Shown here one piece after another: positions 9,246 through 19,842 of a stretch of DNA of 64,000 nt. Below the pieces are notes generated by a model. The model ran no database searches. It saw only the letters and a program-made list of their open reading frames with translations, and had not been told where the DNA came from. A program made the translations under genes and the position numbers. The stretch covers positions 868,001 to 932,000 of the forward strand of contig NZ_CP031230.1 in NCBI RefSeq assembly GCF_003351785.1. Direction: 5' to 3'. Numbering within the stretch: position 1 is the first letter of the stretch; every line of letters starts with the position of its first letter. The stretch is from Sporosarcina sp. PTS2304. GTDB taxonomy: Bacteria; Bacillota; Bacilli; Bacillales_A; Planococcaceae.

Positions 9246-10326
9246 GCGCTTCGAAGTTCAAGTGACCAATAGTGGCAAAGTTTCGGCATTTTTGAGTAAA
9301 TTACAAGCACAGCAAGCGAAAGTTCAGCATGTGTATGTAGCGGGAAAGTCTGTCTATTTTGAAACAGATCGAAAAGGTATTGAAAAGATTCGACGTTATC
9401 GCAGGCAGTATCAAGTCCGTGTCAAGATTTCTAGAGTAGGTAGTGAATCTGTACAGTATCGACTGTTCTCTTCTTTTTTATTTATCATCAGCTGCATCAT
9501 TCCTTTTTGTGCGTCGCTCTTCTTATGGGAGATCCAAGTGGAAAGTGAAGTGCCCGAAGTAGCGGAACGAATGGAGAAAAAGTTGGAACAGGCACATATA
9601 AAAGTTCCATCTTTACTATCCACATTACCTGAAGAAGATGAAATTCGAAGACTTCTCATGCAAGGAGAACCCTCTTTGTCTTGGATTCGTTTTACACAAC
9701 TAGGAACATCATTCGTCATATCTCCTATGTTCGCGCCGCTATCTTCTGAAATCAAAGAAGATGTGAAAGAACCTCCTGCTCATTTAGTCGCAAAAACAGG
9801 AGGAGTAATTACGCATTTTGCTCTTACAAGGGGGGAGAGAGCGAGTGTTGTTCATCAAACAGTAGAAAAAGGCGATATGCTAGCAACAGGAATTCTTGAG
9901 CAAGGAGAGAAAACTACTGTAGTCGGTGCAGAGGGAGAAGTATTTGCGGATTACTGGTTGGAATATCATTTTGAAATGCCCCGAACGATCACTTATTACA
10001 GTCAAGGAGAAGAACATATACAAGTTGATTGGCAAAATCCGTGGCATGAAAATGCGGCAGGAAAAATTCGATTCAGAAACCCGATACTTTTCACAACTGT
10101 GCGCACAGATCCTTTGCATAAAGTGCGACTGGAGAAAGGGATGGAAGAGAGTGTAATCCTGCCCTTACTAACATATGATTTACTAGCGACTAAGAAAAAT
10201 GAGCTGATCATTAAAGAGGAAAATGTTTTACATGTATCGTTCACTAATGATAAAGTAGTAGGGACTATACTATTTTTACTTAATGAAAACATTGCTGAAA
10301 AACGACCGATAACTCAAGGAGACTGA
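9235..10326 (+). CDS. yqfD: Sporulation protein YqfD
   Basis: A 363-residue protein with one clear transmembrane segment at about 77-99 (FSSFLFIISCIIPFCASLFLW) and a long extracytoplasmic region rich in charged residues and beta-prone stretches. Length, the single N-proximal membrane helix and position between yqfC and phoH match YqfD, a mother-cell sporulation protein. In B. subtilis YqfD is linked to spore-envelope maturation and resembles stage IV proteins. It starts inside the end of yqfC, implying coupled translation; phoH follows after 5 bp. Confidence 0.88.
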   Translation: MSHKRFEVQVTNSGKVSAFLSKLQAQQAKVQHVYVAGKSVYFETDRKGIEKIRRYRRQYQVRVKISRVGSESVQYRLFSSFLFIISCIIPFCASLFLWEIQVESEVPEVAERMEKKLEQAHIKVPSLLSTLPEEDEIRRLLMQGEPSLSWIRFTQLGTSFVISPMFAPLSSEIKEDVKEPPAHLVAKTGGVITHFALTRGERASVVHQTVEKGDMLATGILEQGEKTTVVGAEGEVFADYWLEYHFEMPRTITYYSQGEEHIQVDWQNPWHENAAGKIRFRNPILFTTVRTDPLHKVRLEKGMEESVILPLLTYDLLATKKNELIIKEENVLHVSFTNDKVVGTILFLLNENIAEKRPITQGD

Positions 10327-10331
10327 AAATA

Positions 10332-11294
10332 TTGAGCGAACATTCCATTCAACTGCATATTGAAGAACCAAATGAAGCGATTATGCTTCTTGGTATTTCC
10401 GATCAAAACATGAATTTGATCGAAGAAGAATTACATGTCTCGATTCGAACGAGAGGCGAAAATGTCTCCATTACTGGGGACGAAGAACAGGCAGAAGCTG
10501 CAAAAGCCTTGCTGGAGCAACTGCTGAAAGTCATTCGTAAAGGCATCAATATTAATTTGCGAGATGTTGCAACAGCTATCGAAATGGCAAAAAACAGTAC
10601 AATCGAATACTTTGCATCCTTATATGATGAAGAAATTGCGCGCAATACGAAAGGGAAAGTCATTCGTGCGAAGACGATTGGACAGCGAGAGTACGTACAA
10701 TCCATTCGCTCACGAGACCTCGTCTTTTGTATTGGTCCTGCAGGTACTGGAAAAACCTATCTAGCTGTCGTTATGGCGGTGCAAGCGATGAAGTCGGGTT
10801 CAGTTAAGCGTATTGTCCTAACACGCCCTGCTGTGGAAGCAGGAGAGAGCCTAGGCTTCCTTCCAGGTGATCTGAAGGAAAAGGTCGACCCTTATTTACG
10901 TCCGCTTTACGATGCGCTTCATGATGTTCTTGGAGCGGAGCATACAGATAGACTGATGGAACGCGGTGTAATTGAAATCGCTCCGCTGGCATACATGCGT
11001 GGCCGTACATTAGACGATGCATTCGTGATTTTGGATGAAGCGCAGAACACAACGAAAGCCCAAATGAAAATGTTTTTAACCCGTTTAGGATTTGGTTCGA
11101 AAATGGTCATTACTGGAGACAAAACACAAATTGATCTACCCCGTGGTGTTGACTCTGGATTGAATGTAGCAGAACATATATTGAAAAATGTACAAGACAT
11201 TCAATTCATTTATTTAGAACAAGGTGACGTTGTAAGACACCCGATTGTGGCAAAAATTATCGATGCATACGAAAAAGAGCAGTCATCCAATTAA
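10332..11294 (+). CDS. phoH: PhoH-like ATPase
   Basis: A 320-residue protein. An N-terminal KH-like part (about 10-70) precedes the P-loop ATPase with Walker A GPAGTGKT near residue 140, and Walker B FVILDEAQNTT near 235. This is the standard PhoH/YbeZ form, thought to act with YbeY in RNA metabolism; ybeY lies two genes downstream. The start is TTG at 10332 with AAGGAG upstream. A terminator hairpin overlaps its stop codon. Confidence 0.94.
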   Translation: MSEHSIQLHIEEPNEAIMLLGISDQNMNLIEEELHVSIRTRGENVSITGDEEQAEAAKALLEQLLKVIRKGININLRDVATAIEMAKNSTIEYFASLYDEEIARNTKGKVIRAKTIGQREYVQSIRSRDLVFCIGPAGTGKTYLAVVMAVQAMKSGSVKRIVLTRPAVEAGESLGFLPGDLKEKVDPYLRPLYDALHDVLGAEHTDRLMERGVIEIAPLAYMRGRTLDDAFVILDEAQNTTKAQMKMFLTRLGFGSKMVITGDKTQIDLPRGVDSGLNVAEHILKNVQDIQFIYLEQGDVVRHPIVAKIIDAYEKEQSSN

Positions 11295-11308
11295 TGACTG
11301 CTTTTTTC
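11279..11308 (+). terminator. Terminator overlapping the phoH stop
   Basis: GCAGTCAT pairs with ATGACTGC around a 7-nt loop, followed by TTTTTT. The phoH TAA lies in the loop-side of the hairpin. Confidence 0.75.
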
Positions 11309-11360
11309 ATGAAATGAATAGTTACATAGAGTATATCCGATATAGAAGGGAGGCAACTGT

Positions 11361-13475
11361 ATGGAAATGTTAAAACGATGGTTTTCACAACTGCGTAGTG
11401 TGAAATTTATCTTTTTTTTATTACTTGTCGTCTTACTATCAGGTGTGCTGTTATTTTTTTTAATGTATGGAAGCAATCAAAATGAAACGTATGAAATATC
11501 GGTGTATGAAATATCGCCGAAAACGATTCGTTCACCGAAAACTATTGAAGATATTGATAAGACTGAACTGGAACGAATTCGTGCAGAGCAAGCGGCGCCA
11601 GTTGTGTACCGCTACTCGGAAGACATTATGAAAAACAAAAAAGCGATCATCAACTCGATCTTTACTGCTGTTAGTGAGTTGGATGTAGAAACAAAGAAAG
11701 ACGAGTCAATCTTGCCAAATGAAAAATTGAAAAAGCTTCGCCAAAAGTTAAAAGGGATGGAGAAAGACGATTCTTTCTATTTATTATCAGATGAGCAATT
11801 AAAGCAACTGCTGGCGGCTGATCAAAAAGATGTAGACAACTTGCACGAGTTGCTGTTACTAACAGTAGGCGGAGAACTGGCCAAACCATTTAAAGAAGAT
11901 CAACTACTCATGCATCGATATGAAGTAGAACGAAGAATTCGTCAAACGAGTACGTTGCCAAATGATTTACTGGAAATAGCATTAGCGATCGGTCGTACGA
12001 CCATTGTGGAGACAGAAATCGTGGACGAGCAGTTGACCGCAAAAAATAAAGAAGATGCACGTGCATCCGTCGAGCCGATCCGTATTTTACAAGGTCAAGT
12101 GATTGTCAGAGAAGGCCAGCTCATTGATCGCGATGTTTATCATCAATTGCAACTGTCAGGTGTATTAACGAATCAGTCATCCATAAAACCGACGCTCGGC
12201 ATCATTTTATTTGTATTATTCATATCCGGATTGATTACGATCCACTTTATGAATTCCAAAAAAGCAGATATACCTAAAAAGAAAGCGTTGGTAATTTTTT
12301 ATATCATGTTATTTTTGGCAGTCATCCTTATGAAAATCGTTAGTTACATCGATCACGAATTCGATGTGCTTATCGCATTTTTATTTCCTGCCGCATTAGT
12401 TCCAATGCTCATTAAATTATTGATTAATGAACGCACAGCTGTGTTGGCTACTATCATCACAGCTGCGACTGCCGGGATTATGCTGCAAGAAGGAGTAGCC
12501 GCCATTATGCAGATGGAAGTGGCGTTGTATATTTTATTTGGCGGCATCATTAGTATTTATTTGCTCAAAGAACATGGACGAAGATCAACGATTTTACAAA
12601 CGAGCCTTGGTGTGGCATTTTCAAATATTATGTTTATTATATTTTATTTGCTAATGACGCAGTCGAGCTATACGACGTCAGAACTGGTTTTTTATGCAGC
12701 AGCAGCGATCGCGTCGGGTGTTTTATCAGGCGCGTTAACGATGGGATTGCTTCCATTTTTTGAATCTAGCTTCCGATTGTTATCAAATATGCGGCTCGTT
12801 GAATTATCGAATCCGAATCATCCGTTGCTGAAGAAAATTTTAGTGGAAACACCGGGAACGTATCACCATAGTATTATGGTGGCGAATTTAGCGGACGCTG
12901 CATGTGAATCGATAGGTGCAAACGGCTTGCTTGCACGTGTCGGGAGTTATTATCATGACATCGGTAAAACGATTCATCCAGGATTCTTTATTGAAAATCA
13001 GCACGGTAATCGTAATTTACATGATGCACTGACACCTGAAAAAAGTCGTGATATTATTATTGCACATGCTGAAGATGGAGCCAGCATTTTGGAGAAGCAT
13101 CATATGCCGATTGAGATTATTGATATTGCTAGGCAACATCACGGCACAAGTATTTTAAAATTTTTCTACGTTAAGGCGAAAGAATTGAATCCGAAAGTAG
13201 AAGAGCGGCAATTCAGATATGCTGGTCCAAAGCCACAAACGAAAGAAATTGCAGTTATTATGATTTCGGATAGTGTGGAAGCGGCAGTACGATCCATGAA
13301 AGAACCGACGCCTGAAAAAATCGCGGCATTGGTAGAATCGATTGTTCGTTCGAAAGTAGATGATCAGCAGTTTGACGAATGTGATCTTTCCATGAAAGAG
13401 TTGAAACAGGTGAAACAAGTCATTTGTGAAACATTGAATGGAATTTTCCACAATCGAATCGAATACCCGGAATGA
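11361..13475 (+). CDS. pgpH: Cyclic-di-AMP phosphodiesterase PgpH (7TM-HD protein)
   Basis: A 704-residue membrane protein. One transmembrane helix at about 16-38 is followed by a large extracytoplasmic 7TMR-HDED domain (about 50-275), a bundle of seven helices (about 280-470), and a cytosolic HD domain starting near 490. The HD motifs are TYHHSIMVANLA and YYHDIGKT. The family hydrolyses c-di-AMP to pApA; the B. subtilis counterpart is YqfF. GGGAGG precedes the ATG at 11361. ybeY follows after 19 bp, so the operon runs on into recO. Confidence 0.95.
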   Translation: MEMLKRWFSQLRSVKFIFFLLLVVLLSGVLLFFLMYGSNQNETYEISVYEISPKTIRSPKTIEDIDKTELERIRAEQAAPVVYRYSEDIMKNKKAIINSIFTAVSELDVETKKDESILPNEKLKKLRQKLKGMEKDDSFYLLSDEQLKQLLAADQKDVDNLHELLLLTVGGELAKPFKEDQLLMHRYEVERRIRQTSTLPNDLLEIALAIGRTTIVETEIVDEQLTAKNKEDARASVEPIRILQGQVIVREGQLIDRDVYHQLQLSGVLTNQSSIKPTLGIILFVLFISGLITIHFMNSKKADIPKKKALVIFYIMLFLAVILMKIVSYIDHEFDVLIAFLFPAALVPMLIKLLINERTAVLATIITAATAGIMLQEGVAAIMQMEVALYILFGGIISIYLLKEHGRRSTILQTSLGVAFSNIMFIIFYLLMTQSSYTTSELVFYAAAAIASGVLSGALTMGLLPFFESSFRLLSNMRLVELSNPNHPLLKKILVETPGTYHHSIMVANLADAACESIGANGLLARVGSYYHDIGKTIHPGFFIENQHGNRNLHDALTPEKSRDIIIAHAEDGASILEKHHMPIEIIDIARQHHGTSILKFFYVKAKELNPKVEERQFRYAGPKPQTKEIAVIMISDSVEAAVRSMKEPTPEKIAALVESIVRSKVDDQQFDECDLSMKELKQVKQVICETLNGIFHNRIEYPE

Positions 13476-13494
13476 ATAAAGGAGAGCGAGTAAT

Positions 13495-13968
13495 ATGATT
13501 GATTTTTATTTTGAAGACGAGACGGAAACAGTAGATCAAAGTTCGGAGACTTTAATTACAAATCTATTGAACCACGCTGCGAAAATGGAAGTGCTGGAAG
13601 GGCTGTATGAATTATCTATTACGTTTATGGATGATGAGGCCATTCAAGCAGTCAATGCACAATATAGAGGCAAAGATCAACCGACAGACGTAATATCCTT
13701 TGCGTTGGAAGAACTTTCTGAAGGGGAAGTAGCGATTGTTCGTGATAGTGACATGCCAGTCGTTCTTGGAGACATAATTATTTCAATTGACACTGCAAAA
13801 CGTCAAGCAACAGAGTATAATCATACATTCGAGCGTGAACTTGGATTTCTGGCTTTGCACGGCTTCCTTCATCTATTAGGATATGATCATCTTGAAGAAG
13901 AACAGGAAAAGGAAATGTTCGGCAGACAGACGGATATTTTAACGTCCTTTGGGTTGGAACGGCAGTGA
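13495..13968 (+). CDS. ybeY: Endoribonuclease YbeY
   Basis: A 157-residue single-domain metalloprotein. The zinc motif HGFLHLLGYDH (near residues 122-132) is the HxxxHxxGYDH signature. The conserved TDVISF segment is present at about 64-69. YbeY acts in 16S rRNA 3'-end maturation and 70S quality control. It follows pgpH by 19 bp with GGAGAG upstream of the ATG. Confidence 0.96.
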   Translation: MIDFYFEDETETVDQSSETLITNLLNHAAKMEVLEGLYELSITFMDDEAIQAVNAQYRGKDQPTDVISFALEELSEGEVAIVRDSDMPVVLGDIIISIDTAKRQATEYNHTFERELGFLALHGFLHLLGYDHLEEEQEKEMFGRQTDILTSFGLERQ

Positions 13969-13972
13969 GCGC

Positions 13973-14323
13973 ATGAAAACATTTTTTAAGTCATTTGTGT
14001 ATGCGTGGAATGGTGTAGTGGACGGTGTGGCGAATGGTCGGAATATGAAATCACATTTTCTCTCTGCTGTCATCGTTGTACTCGCCGGTCTTTTCACAGG
14101 ACTTACCATCATGGAATGGTGTATCGTCATTCTGTTAATTGGCGGCATGATGGCGCTCGAATTAATGAATACAGCTGTTGAATATGTAGTGGATCTAGTG
14201 ACGCTGGAGTTTCATCCGCTGGCAAAAAAGGCGAAGGATGTTGCAGCGGGGTCGGTACTAATTTACGCTATCATCAGTGCCATTGTCGGCTTTATGATTT
14301 TCTTGCCAAAATGGTTTGGCTAA
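13973..14323 (+). CDS. dgkA: Diacylglycerol/undecaprenol kinase family protein
   Basis: A 116-residue integral membrane protein with three predicted helices (about 26-42, 46-68 and 90-112). The family motif LELMNTAVEYVVDL contains the catalytic Glu, and AKDVAAGSVL follows. In Gram-positives DgkA phosphorylates undecaprenol for envelope recycling. I chose the ATG at 13973 (MKTFFKSFVYAWNG); an in-frame TTG at 13949 lies inside ybeY. The ribosome site (GGCAGTGAG) is weak, so re-initiation from ybeY is likely. Confidence 0.92.
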   Translation: MKTFFKSFVYAWNGVVDGVANGRNMKSHFLSAVIVVLAGLFTGLTIMEWCIVILLIGGMMALELMNTAVEYVVDLVTLEFHPLAKKAKDVAAGSVLIYAIISAIVGFMIFLPKWFG

Positions 14324-14345
14324 TACAAGTTACATATGGGAGTGA

Positions 14346-15660
<1,315 letters not shown>

Positions 15661-15695
15661 GATCTTCATCTGTCCATGATGAAGGGAAGAGTGCT

Positions 15696-16478
15696 TTGTT
15701 AAACAAGATTGAAGGGTTTATCATTAAAAGCATCCCGTATGGCGAATCAAATAAAATCGTCACAATCTATTCAAAAGAAGCTGGGAAAATCACAGCGATG
15801 GCCAGAGGTGCAAAAAAGCCCGCAAGTCGATTGGCGGCTATTACTCAAACATTTACTCATGGGTATTTTCTTGTGCGTGCAAGCCGGGGCATGGGAGCGC
15901 TTGAGCAAGGGGAGTTGATCAGCAGCGTACGCCATATCCGCTCTGATCTCGAGACGACTGCTTATGCTGGTCTCATTGTAGAATTGATAGATCGACTGAC
16001 GGAGCAAGACAAGCCTAATGCGGGTATTTTCAAGTTGTTGGAAGAATCTTTCCATGCGATGGAAGAAGAATATGATGCAGAAGCGATTTCGTTGTTTGTC
16101 CAGTGGAAGATGTTGCCGATCGCGGGTATCCATCCGATTCTTCATGAATGTGCAAACTGTAGTGCGACAGAAGGCGAATTTGCGTTTTCTTTTCAGCAAA
16201 TAGGATTTTTATGCCACCGCTGTTTTTCGGTGGATCCTTATATTATTCGCTTGTCACCTACACAGATTAAGTTAATCCGAATGTTCTATACGGTGCCGCT
16301 AGACCAAATTGGCAAACTGACGTTGAAAAAAACAACGAAAACATTTATGCAAAAACTTGTATCTACTATTTATCAAGAACAAACAGGGATTTATTTGAAG
16401 TCCCGAAAGTTTATTGAACAGCTGGATCGTACGCCTGAATTACAGAAACGACAAGAAAACCCGGAAGAAGAAGGCTGA
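15696..16478 (+). CDS. recO: DNA repair protein RecO
   Basis: A 260-residue protein. The N-terminal OB fold begins LNKIEGFIIKSIPYGESNKI; the middle carries a zinc site with CANC and CHRC (about 151-178). RecO loads RecA on SSB-coated DNA with RecR in the RecFOR pathway. It starts with TTG at 15696 behind GAAGGGAAGAG. The small yqzL gene that lies between era and recO in B. subtilis is not visible here. Confidence 0.95.
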   Translation: MLNKIEGFIIKSIPYGESNKIVTIYSKEAGKITAMARGAKKPASRLAAITQTFTHGYFLVRASRGMGALEQGELISSVRHIRSDLETTAYAGLIVELIDRLTEQDKPNAGIFKLLEESFHAMEEEYDAEAISLFVQWKMLPIAGIHPILHECANCSATEGEFAFSFQQIGFLCHRCFSVDPYIIRLSPTQIKLIRMFYTVPLDQIGKLTLKKTTKTFMQKLVSTIYQEQTGIYLKSRKFIEQLDRTPELQKRQENPEEEG

Positions 16479-16501
16479 GGCCATCTCTTTCCGGGTTTTT
16501 A
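16456..16501. terminator. Bidirectional terminator between recO and glyS
   Basis: AAAACCCGGAA pairs with TTCCGGGTTTT. It spans the recO stop and lies just downstream of convergent glyS, so it can serve both transcripts. Confidence 0.75.
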
Positions 16502-16504
16502 TCC

Positions 16505-17884
16505 TTAAAATTGCAAATGCTTTTGAATATAAGCTGTCACGTCTGCGATTGGCATACGTTCTTGTTCCATAGTATCACGGTGACGTACAGTTACTTGTTG
16601 ATCTTCTAGTGAGTCAAAGTCATACGTAATACAGAAAGGTGTTCCTATTTCATCTTGGCGACGGTAACGACGGCCGATCGATTGAGAATCATCATATTGA
16701 ACAGCGAAATGCTTCGCTAATTCTGCATAGACTTTCGTCGCATCGTCCGCTAGTTTTTTAGACAATGGCAATACCGCTGCTTTAATCGGAGCGAGTGCCG
16801 GGTGGAAGCGCAAGACTGTACGTGTATCCCCGTCCTCTAGTTCTTCTGTATCAAATGCATCACAAAGGAATGCTAGTGTTACACGGTCAGCACCTACTGA
16901 AGGTTCGATACAGTACGGTACATACTTTTCGTTCGTTACAGGGTCTTGGTAATGGAAGTCTTCGCCTGAATATTCCATATGGCGCTTCAAATCGAAGTCC
17001 GTACGGTTAGCGATTCCCCATAGTTCTCCCCAGCCAAATGGGAATTTGTATTCAATATCTACAGTTCCTTTTGAATAGTGGGACAGCTCATCTTCGTTAT
17101 GTTCACGAAGACGGATATTGTCTTCTTTTAATCCAAGATTCAATAGCAGGTTTTTGGACTGATCGCGCCAATATTCATACCATTGCTCATCTTCTCCAGG
17201 TTTACAGAAAAATTCAAGCTCCATTTGTTCGAATTCACGTGTGCGGAATGTGAAGTTTCCTGGTGTAATCTCATTACGGAAACTTTTCCCTACTTGTGCA
17301 ATACCGAATGGAACTTTTCTTCTCATAGACCGTTGAACGTTTTTGAAGTTCACGAAAATTCCTTGTGCTGTTTCAGGACGAAGGAAAATTTGGTTAGCGG
17401 ATGAATCCGTAACTCCTTGACTCGTTTTAAACATTAAGTTAAACTGGCGGATTTCAGTGTAATCCATTGCGCCACATGTTGGACAAACAATGTTATGCTC
17501 TTGGATTAAGTCAAACATTTTTTCAAATGGAAGACCGTCCACGACGAGTTCGATTCCTTTTGCATCTAATGCTTCTTCGATTAATTTATCCGCGCGATGA
17601 CGTGTTTTACATTTCTTACAGTCAATCATCGGGTCATTAAAGTTACCGATATGACCGGACGCTTCCCAAACTTTTGGATTCATCAAAATAGCAGAATCCA
17701 ACCCTACGTTATAAGGTGATTCTTGAATGAATTTCTGCCACCAAGCACGCTTAATATTGTTTTTCAGCTCGACACCCAGCGGACCGTAATCCCAAGTGTT
17801 TGCCAATCCACCGTAAATATCAGACCCTGGAAATACAAAACCTCGTTGTTTTGAAAGATTTACTACTTGCTCCATAGATAACAT
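16505..17884 (-). CDS. glyS: Glycyl-tRNA synthetase, single-chain alpha2 type
   Basis: A 459-residue class II synthetase of the eukaryote/archaea-like dimeric type, charging tRNA-Gly. It begins [26 protein letters not shown]. Class II motif 2 is [21 protein letters not shown]; motif 3 lies in EPSVGADR. The C-terminal anticodon-binding domain follows. I chose the ATG at 17884 because GGAGG lies 8 nt upstream (17892-17896); a TTG at 17899 is weaker. B. subtilis uses GlyQ plus GlyS (alpha2beta2) at this place, so a different enzyme type occupies the syntenic slot, on the opposite strand. Confidence 0.95.
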   Translation of the reverse strand: MLSMEQVVNLSKQRGFVFPGSDIYGGLANTWDYGPLGVELKNNIKRAWWQKFIQESPYNVGLDSAILMNPKVWEASGHIGNFNDPMIDCKKCKTRHRADKLIEEALDAKGIELVVDGLPFEKMFDLIQEHNIVCPTCGAMDYTEIRQFNLMFKTSQGVTDSSANQIFLRPETAQGIFVNFKNVQRSMRRKVPFGIAQVGKSFRNEITPGNFTFRTREFEQMELEFFCKPGEDEQWYEYWRDQSKNLLLNLGLKEDNIRLREHNEDELSHYSKGTVDIEYKFPFGWGELWGIANRTDFDLKRHMEYSGEDFHYQDPVTNEKYVPYCIEPSVGADRVTLAFLCDAFDTEELEDGDTRTVLRFHPALAPIKAAVLPLSKKLADDATKVYAELAKHFAVQYDDSQSIGRRYRRQDEIGTPFCITYDFDSLEDQQVTVRHRDTMEQERMPIADVTAYIQKHLQF

Positions 17885-17905
17885 TCTAAACGCCTCCAAT
17901 TAAAA

Positions 17906-18105
17906 TAAGCACTCGTCTCCGGACATAGTCATGTCCGGGGACGAGTGCATGATGACCCGCGGTTCCACCCCGATTGGTTTTTCAACCCACTTTCATAATG
18001 AATGTTTCAACTCCTGGTTGCCGTTTTCGTGTAGTGCAGGCTTTCACTGTCCCTGCTCGCTTTTCTTTACACTACTTATTAACCATTCTTCGTTTACTTC
18101 ATTCA
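17906..18105 (-). promoter_or_regulatory. Glycine T-box riboswitch leader of glyS
   Basis: Read on the minus strand, the leader contains an apical stem-I segment (GCAGG...GTGAAAGCCTGC), a specifier GGC at 18022-18020 flanked as ACGGCAACC, and the conserved T-box GGGTGGAACCGCGGG at 17971-17957. A terminator stem lies at 17948-17909. GGC is a Gly codon, matching the gene controlled. Uncharged tRNA-Gly should pair with specifier and T-box to disrupt the terminator. Confidence 0.92.
17909..17948 (-). terminator. T-box terminator of glyS leader
   Basis: GCACTCGTCYCCGGACAT pairs with ATGTCCGGAGACGAGTGC across AGTC/GACT. A short T-rich stretch (TTATTTTA) follows on the minus strand. This is the off-state hairpin of the T-box. 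Confidence 0.85.
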
Positions 18106-18110
18106 AAATA

Positions 18111-18139
18111 AGTTTAGCATGCTTCTCCTTTCTTCGCAA
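18111..18139 (-). promoter_or_regulatory. SigA-type promoter of glyS
   Basis: On the minus strand TTGCGA (18139-18134) and TAAACT (18116-18111) are 17 bp apart, placing the start of transcription right at the 5' end of the T-box leader. Confidence 0.65.
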
Positions 18140-18205
18140 TAGCGAGCGTCTTGATATATAATTAGACAGTAAATACTACTTTGAAGTCTGAAGGCGGTGA
18201 CATGT

Positions 18206-18835
18206 TTGGAATTAAATACACGTCAGAATGAAATCCTGGATATCGTTAAAGGGAATGGGCCTATTACTGGGGAACAGATTGCGGAGCGTTTGAAATTGGC
18301 GCGAGCAACAATTCGTCCAGATTTGGCGATACTAACGATGGCGGGTTTTTTAGATGCGCGACCGCGTGTAGGTTATTTTTATTCTGGCAAAAAACCTACC
18401 CAATCGGTTGCAGATGGTATGGTAGATATGACAGCGGCTGATTTTCAGTCTAGACCTGTCGTGATTACAGAAAACCTTTCAGTCTACGATGCTATATGCC
18501 AACTGTTTTTGGAAGATGTAGGAACGTTATTTGTTGTAGATCAGCAATCTTTATTAACAGGTGTGTTATCGCGTAAAGATTTACTGCGAACAAGCATCGG
18601 AAGAACGGAATTAGATAAAATTCCTGTGCATGTCATTATGACGAGAATGCCGAACATTACGTATTGCAAAAAGCAAGACACGCTCATTTCAGTAGCGAAG
18701 AAAATGATGGACAGTCAAGTGGATTCATTGCCGATCGTACAGGAGAAAAAAGCTGGACTTGAAGTAATAGGACGTATTACAAAAACGAATATTACAGCCG
18801 CATTTTTATCGTTGGCGGAAGATCAAGATTTATGA
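18206..18835 (+). CDS. ccpN: Gluconeogenesis repressor CcpN
   Basis: About 209 residues. An N-terminal winged helix-turn-helix (ELNTRQNEILDIVKGNGPITG...LKLARATIRPDLAIL, about 1-60) is followed by two CBS domains (about 80-205) that bind adenine nucleotides. CcpN represses gapB and pckA on glucose. The likely start is TTG at 18206 with AAGGCGG eight bases upstream; a GTG at 18197 overlaps that site. It stands directly before pdrP with overlapping stop and start signals, the standard ccpN-yqfL pair. Confidence 0.93.
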   Translation: MELNTRQNEILDIVKGNGPITGEQIAERLKLARATIRPDLAILTMAGFLDARPRVGYFYSGKKPTQSVADGMVDMTAADFQSRPVVITENLSVYDAICQLFLEDVGTLFVVDQQSLLTGVLSRKDLLRTSIGRTELDKIPVHVIMTRMPNITYCKKQDTLISVAKKMMDSQVDSLPIVQEKKAGLEVIGRITKTNITAAFLSLAEDQDL

Positions 18836-18846
18836 GGGGTGACTGT

Positions 18847-19665
18847 ATGACACGATTTACATTATTTATCGTCTCAGATTCTGTTGGAGAAACAGCCGGC
18901 CTCGTAACGAAAGCCGCAGCGAGTCAGTTCCGACATGATTTGGAAACGGTTTCTATAAAAAGATTTTCTTATATTGAAGAAGTTTCGCAGTTAGAAGAAA
19001 TAGTGTTTTTGGCAAAACAGCAACAGGCGTTAATTGTTTTTACGTTAGTAAAGAGTGAAATGCGAGAACAATTACAACTCCTTTGTGAAGAGTTAGCTGT
19101 GCAATGTGTTGATTTATTGGGTCCTTTAATAGAAGAAATTTCTCATCAATTAAAACAATCACCATTTGAAGAGCCGGGTCTTGTGCGACAGCTAGACAAT
19201 GAATACTTCAAGAAAATTGAAGCCATTGAGTTTGCGGTGCGCTATGACGACGGAAGAGATCCAAAAGGTGTGTTAGAAGCAGATATCGTATTAATCGGTG
19301 TATCCCGAACGTCTAAAACCCCTTTGTCACAATTTCTTGCGAATAAAGGATATAAAGTTGCGAACGTTCCGTTAGTTCCAGAAGTTGAACCACCTGCAGA
19401 ATTATTTTCCATCGATCCACAAAAATGTTTTGGATTATACAGCTCTATTGAACAGCTGCATTCGATACGGAAGGCACGTTTAGAAACATTAGGCTTGAAA
19501 GATGATGCGAACTATGCGAAAATAGCACGTATTCAACAAGAGATAGACTATTGCAAGGACATTACAGCTAGAGTAGGCTGTGATGTAATTGATGTGACGA
19601 ATCGTGCGGTAGAAGAAACAGCGAACACGATTCTAAAAACACTTACAGCAAGGAAGGCCAACTAA
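18847..19665 (+). CDS. Pyruvate, phosphate dikinase regulatory protein (PdrP/YqfL)
   Basis: A 272-residue DUF299-family bifunctional kinase/pyrophosphorylase. Seen motifs are the N-terminal FIVSDSVGETA and the P-loop-like IGVSRTSKTPLSQFLA near residue 150. The family controls PPDK or PEP synthetase by ADP-dependent phosphorylation. In B. subtilis YqfL also tunes CcpN. I chose the ATG at 18847 because GAGGGGTGA precedes it; an ATG at 18832 overlaps the ccpN stop. No PPDK gene is in the window. Confidence 0.92.
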   Translation: MTRFTLFIVSDSVGETAGLVTKAAASQFRHDLETVSIKRFSYIEEVSQLEEIVFLAKQQQALIVFTLVKSEMREQLQLLCEELAVQCVDLLGPLIEEISHQLKQSPFEEPGLVRQLDNEYFKKIEAIEFAVRYDDGRDPKGVLEADIVLIGVSRTSKTPLSQFLANKGYKVANVPLVPEVEPPAELFSIDPQKCFGLYSSIEQLHSIRKARLETLGLKDDANYAKIARIQQEIDYCKDITARVGCDVIDVTNRAVEETANTILKTLTARKAN

Positions 19666-19690
19666 ACAAGCTAGTTGGGTCTTCTTTTTT
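19653..19690 (+). terminator. pdrP terminator
   Basis: GAAGGCCAACTA pairs with TAGTTGGGTCTTC (one bulge) and ends in TTTTTT. It overlaps the last codons of pdrP. Confidence 0.7.
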
Positions 19691-19842
19691 CTGCGCGTCT
19701 TTCTTTGGAATTTTTTTGTAAAGTTCTTTGCTCTTTGTAACAGAATGTTCATATCGCAAAAAGTAATACGAATCATGTCGATAAAGAAGGGTTTTTGTGA
19801 AAAGCATCGAATGTAGGTATATAGAGTAGAAATGGTGATAGA

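Noticed and set aside
17931-18161. Plus-strand frame of 76 codons in the glyS leader
   Set aside because: It lies on the complement of the T-box and its terminator, with no ribosome site; the RNA structure explains the sequence.
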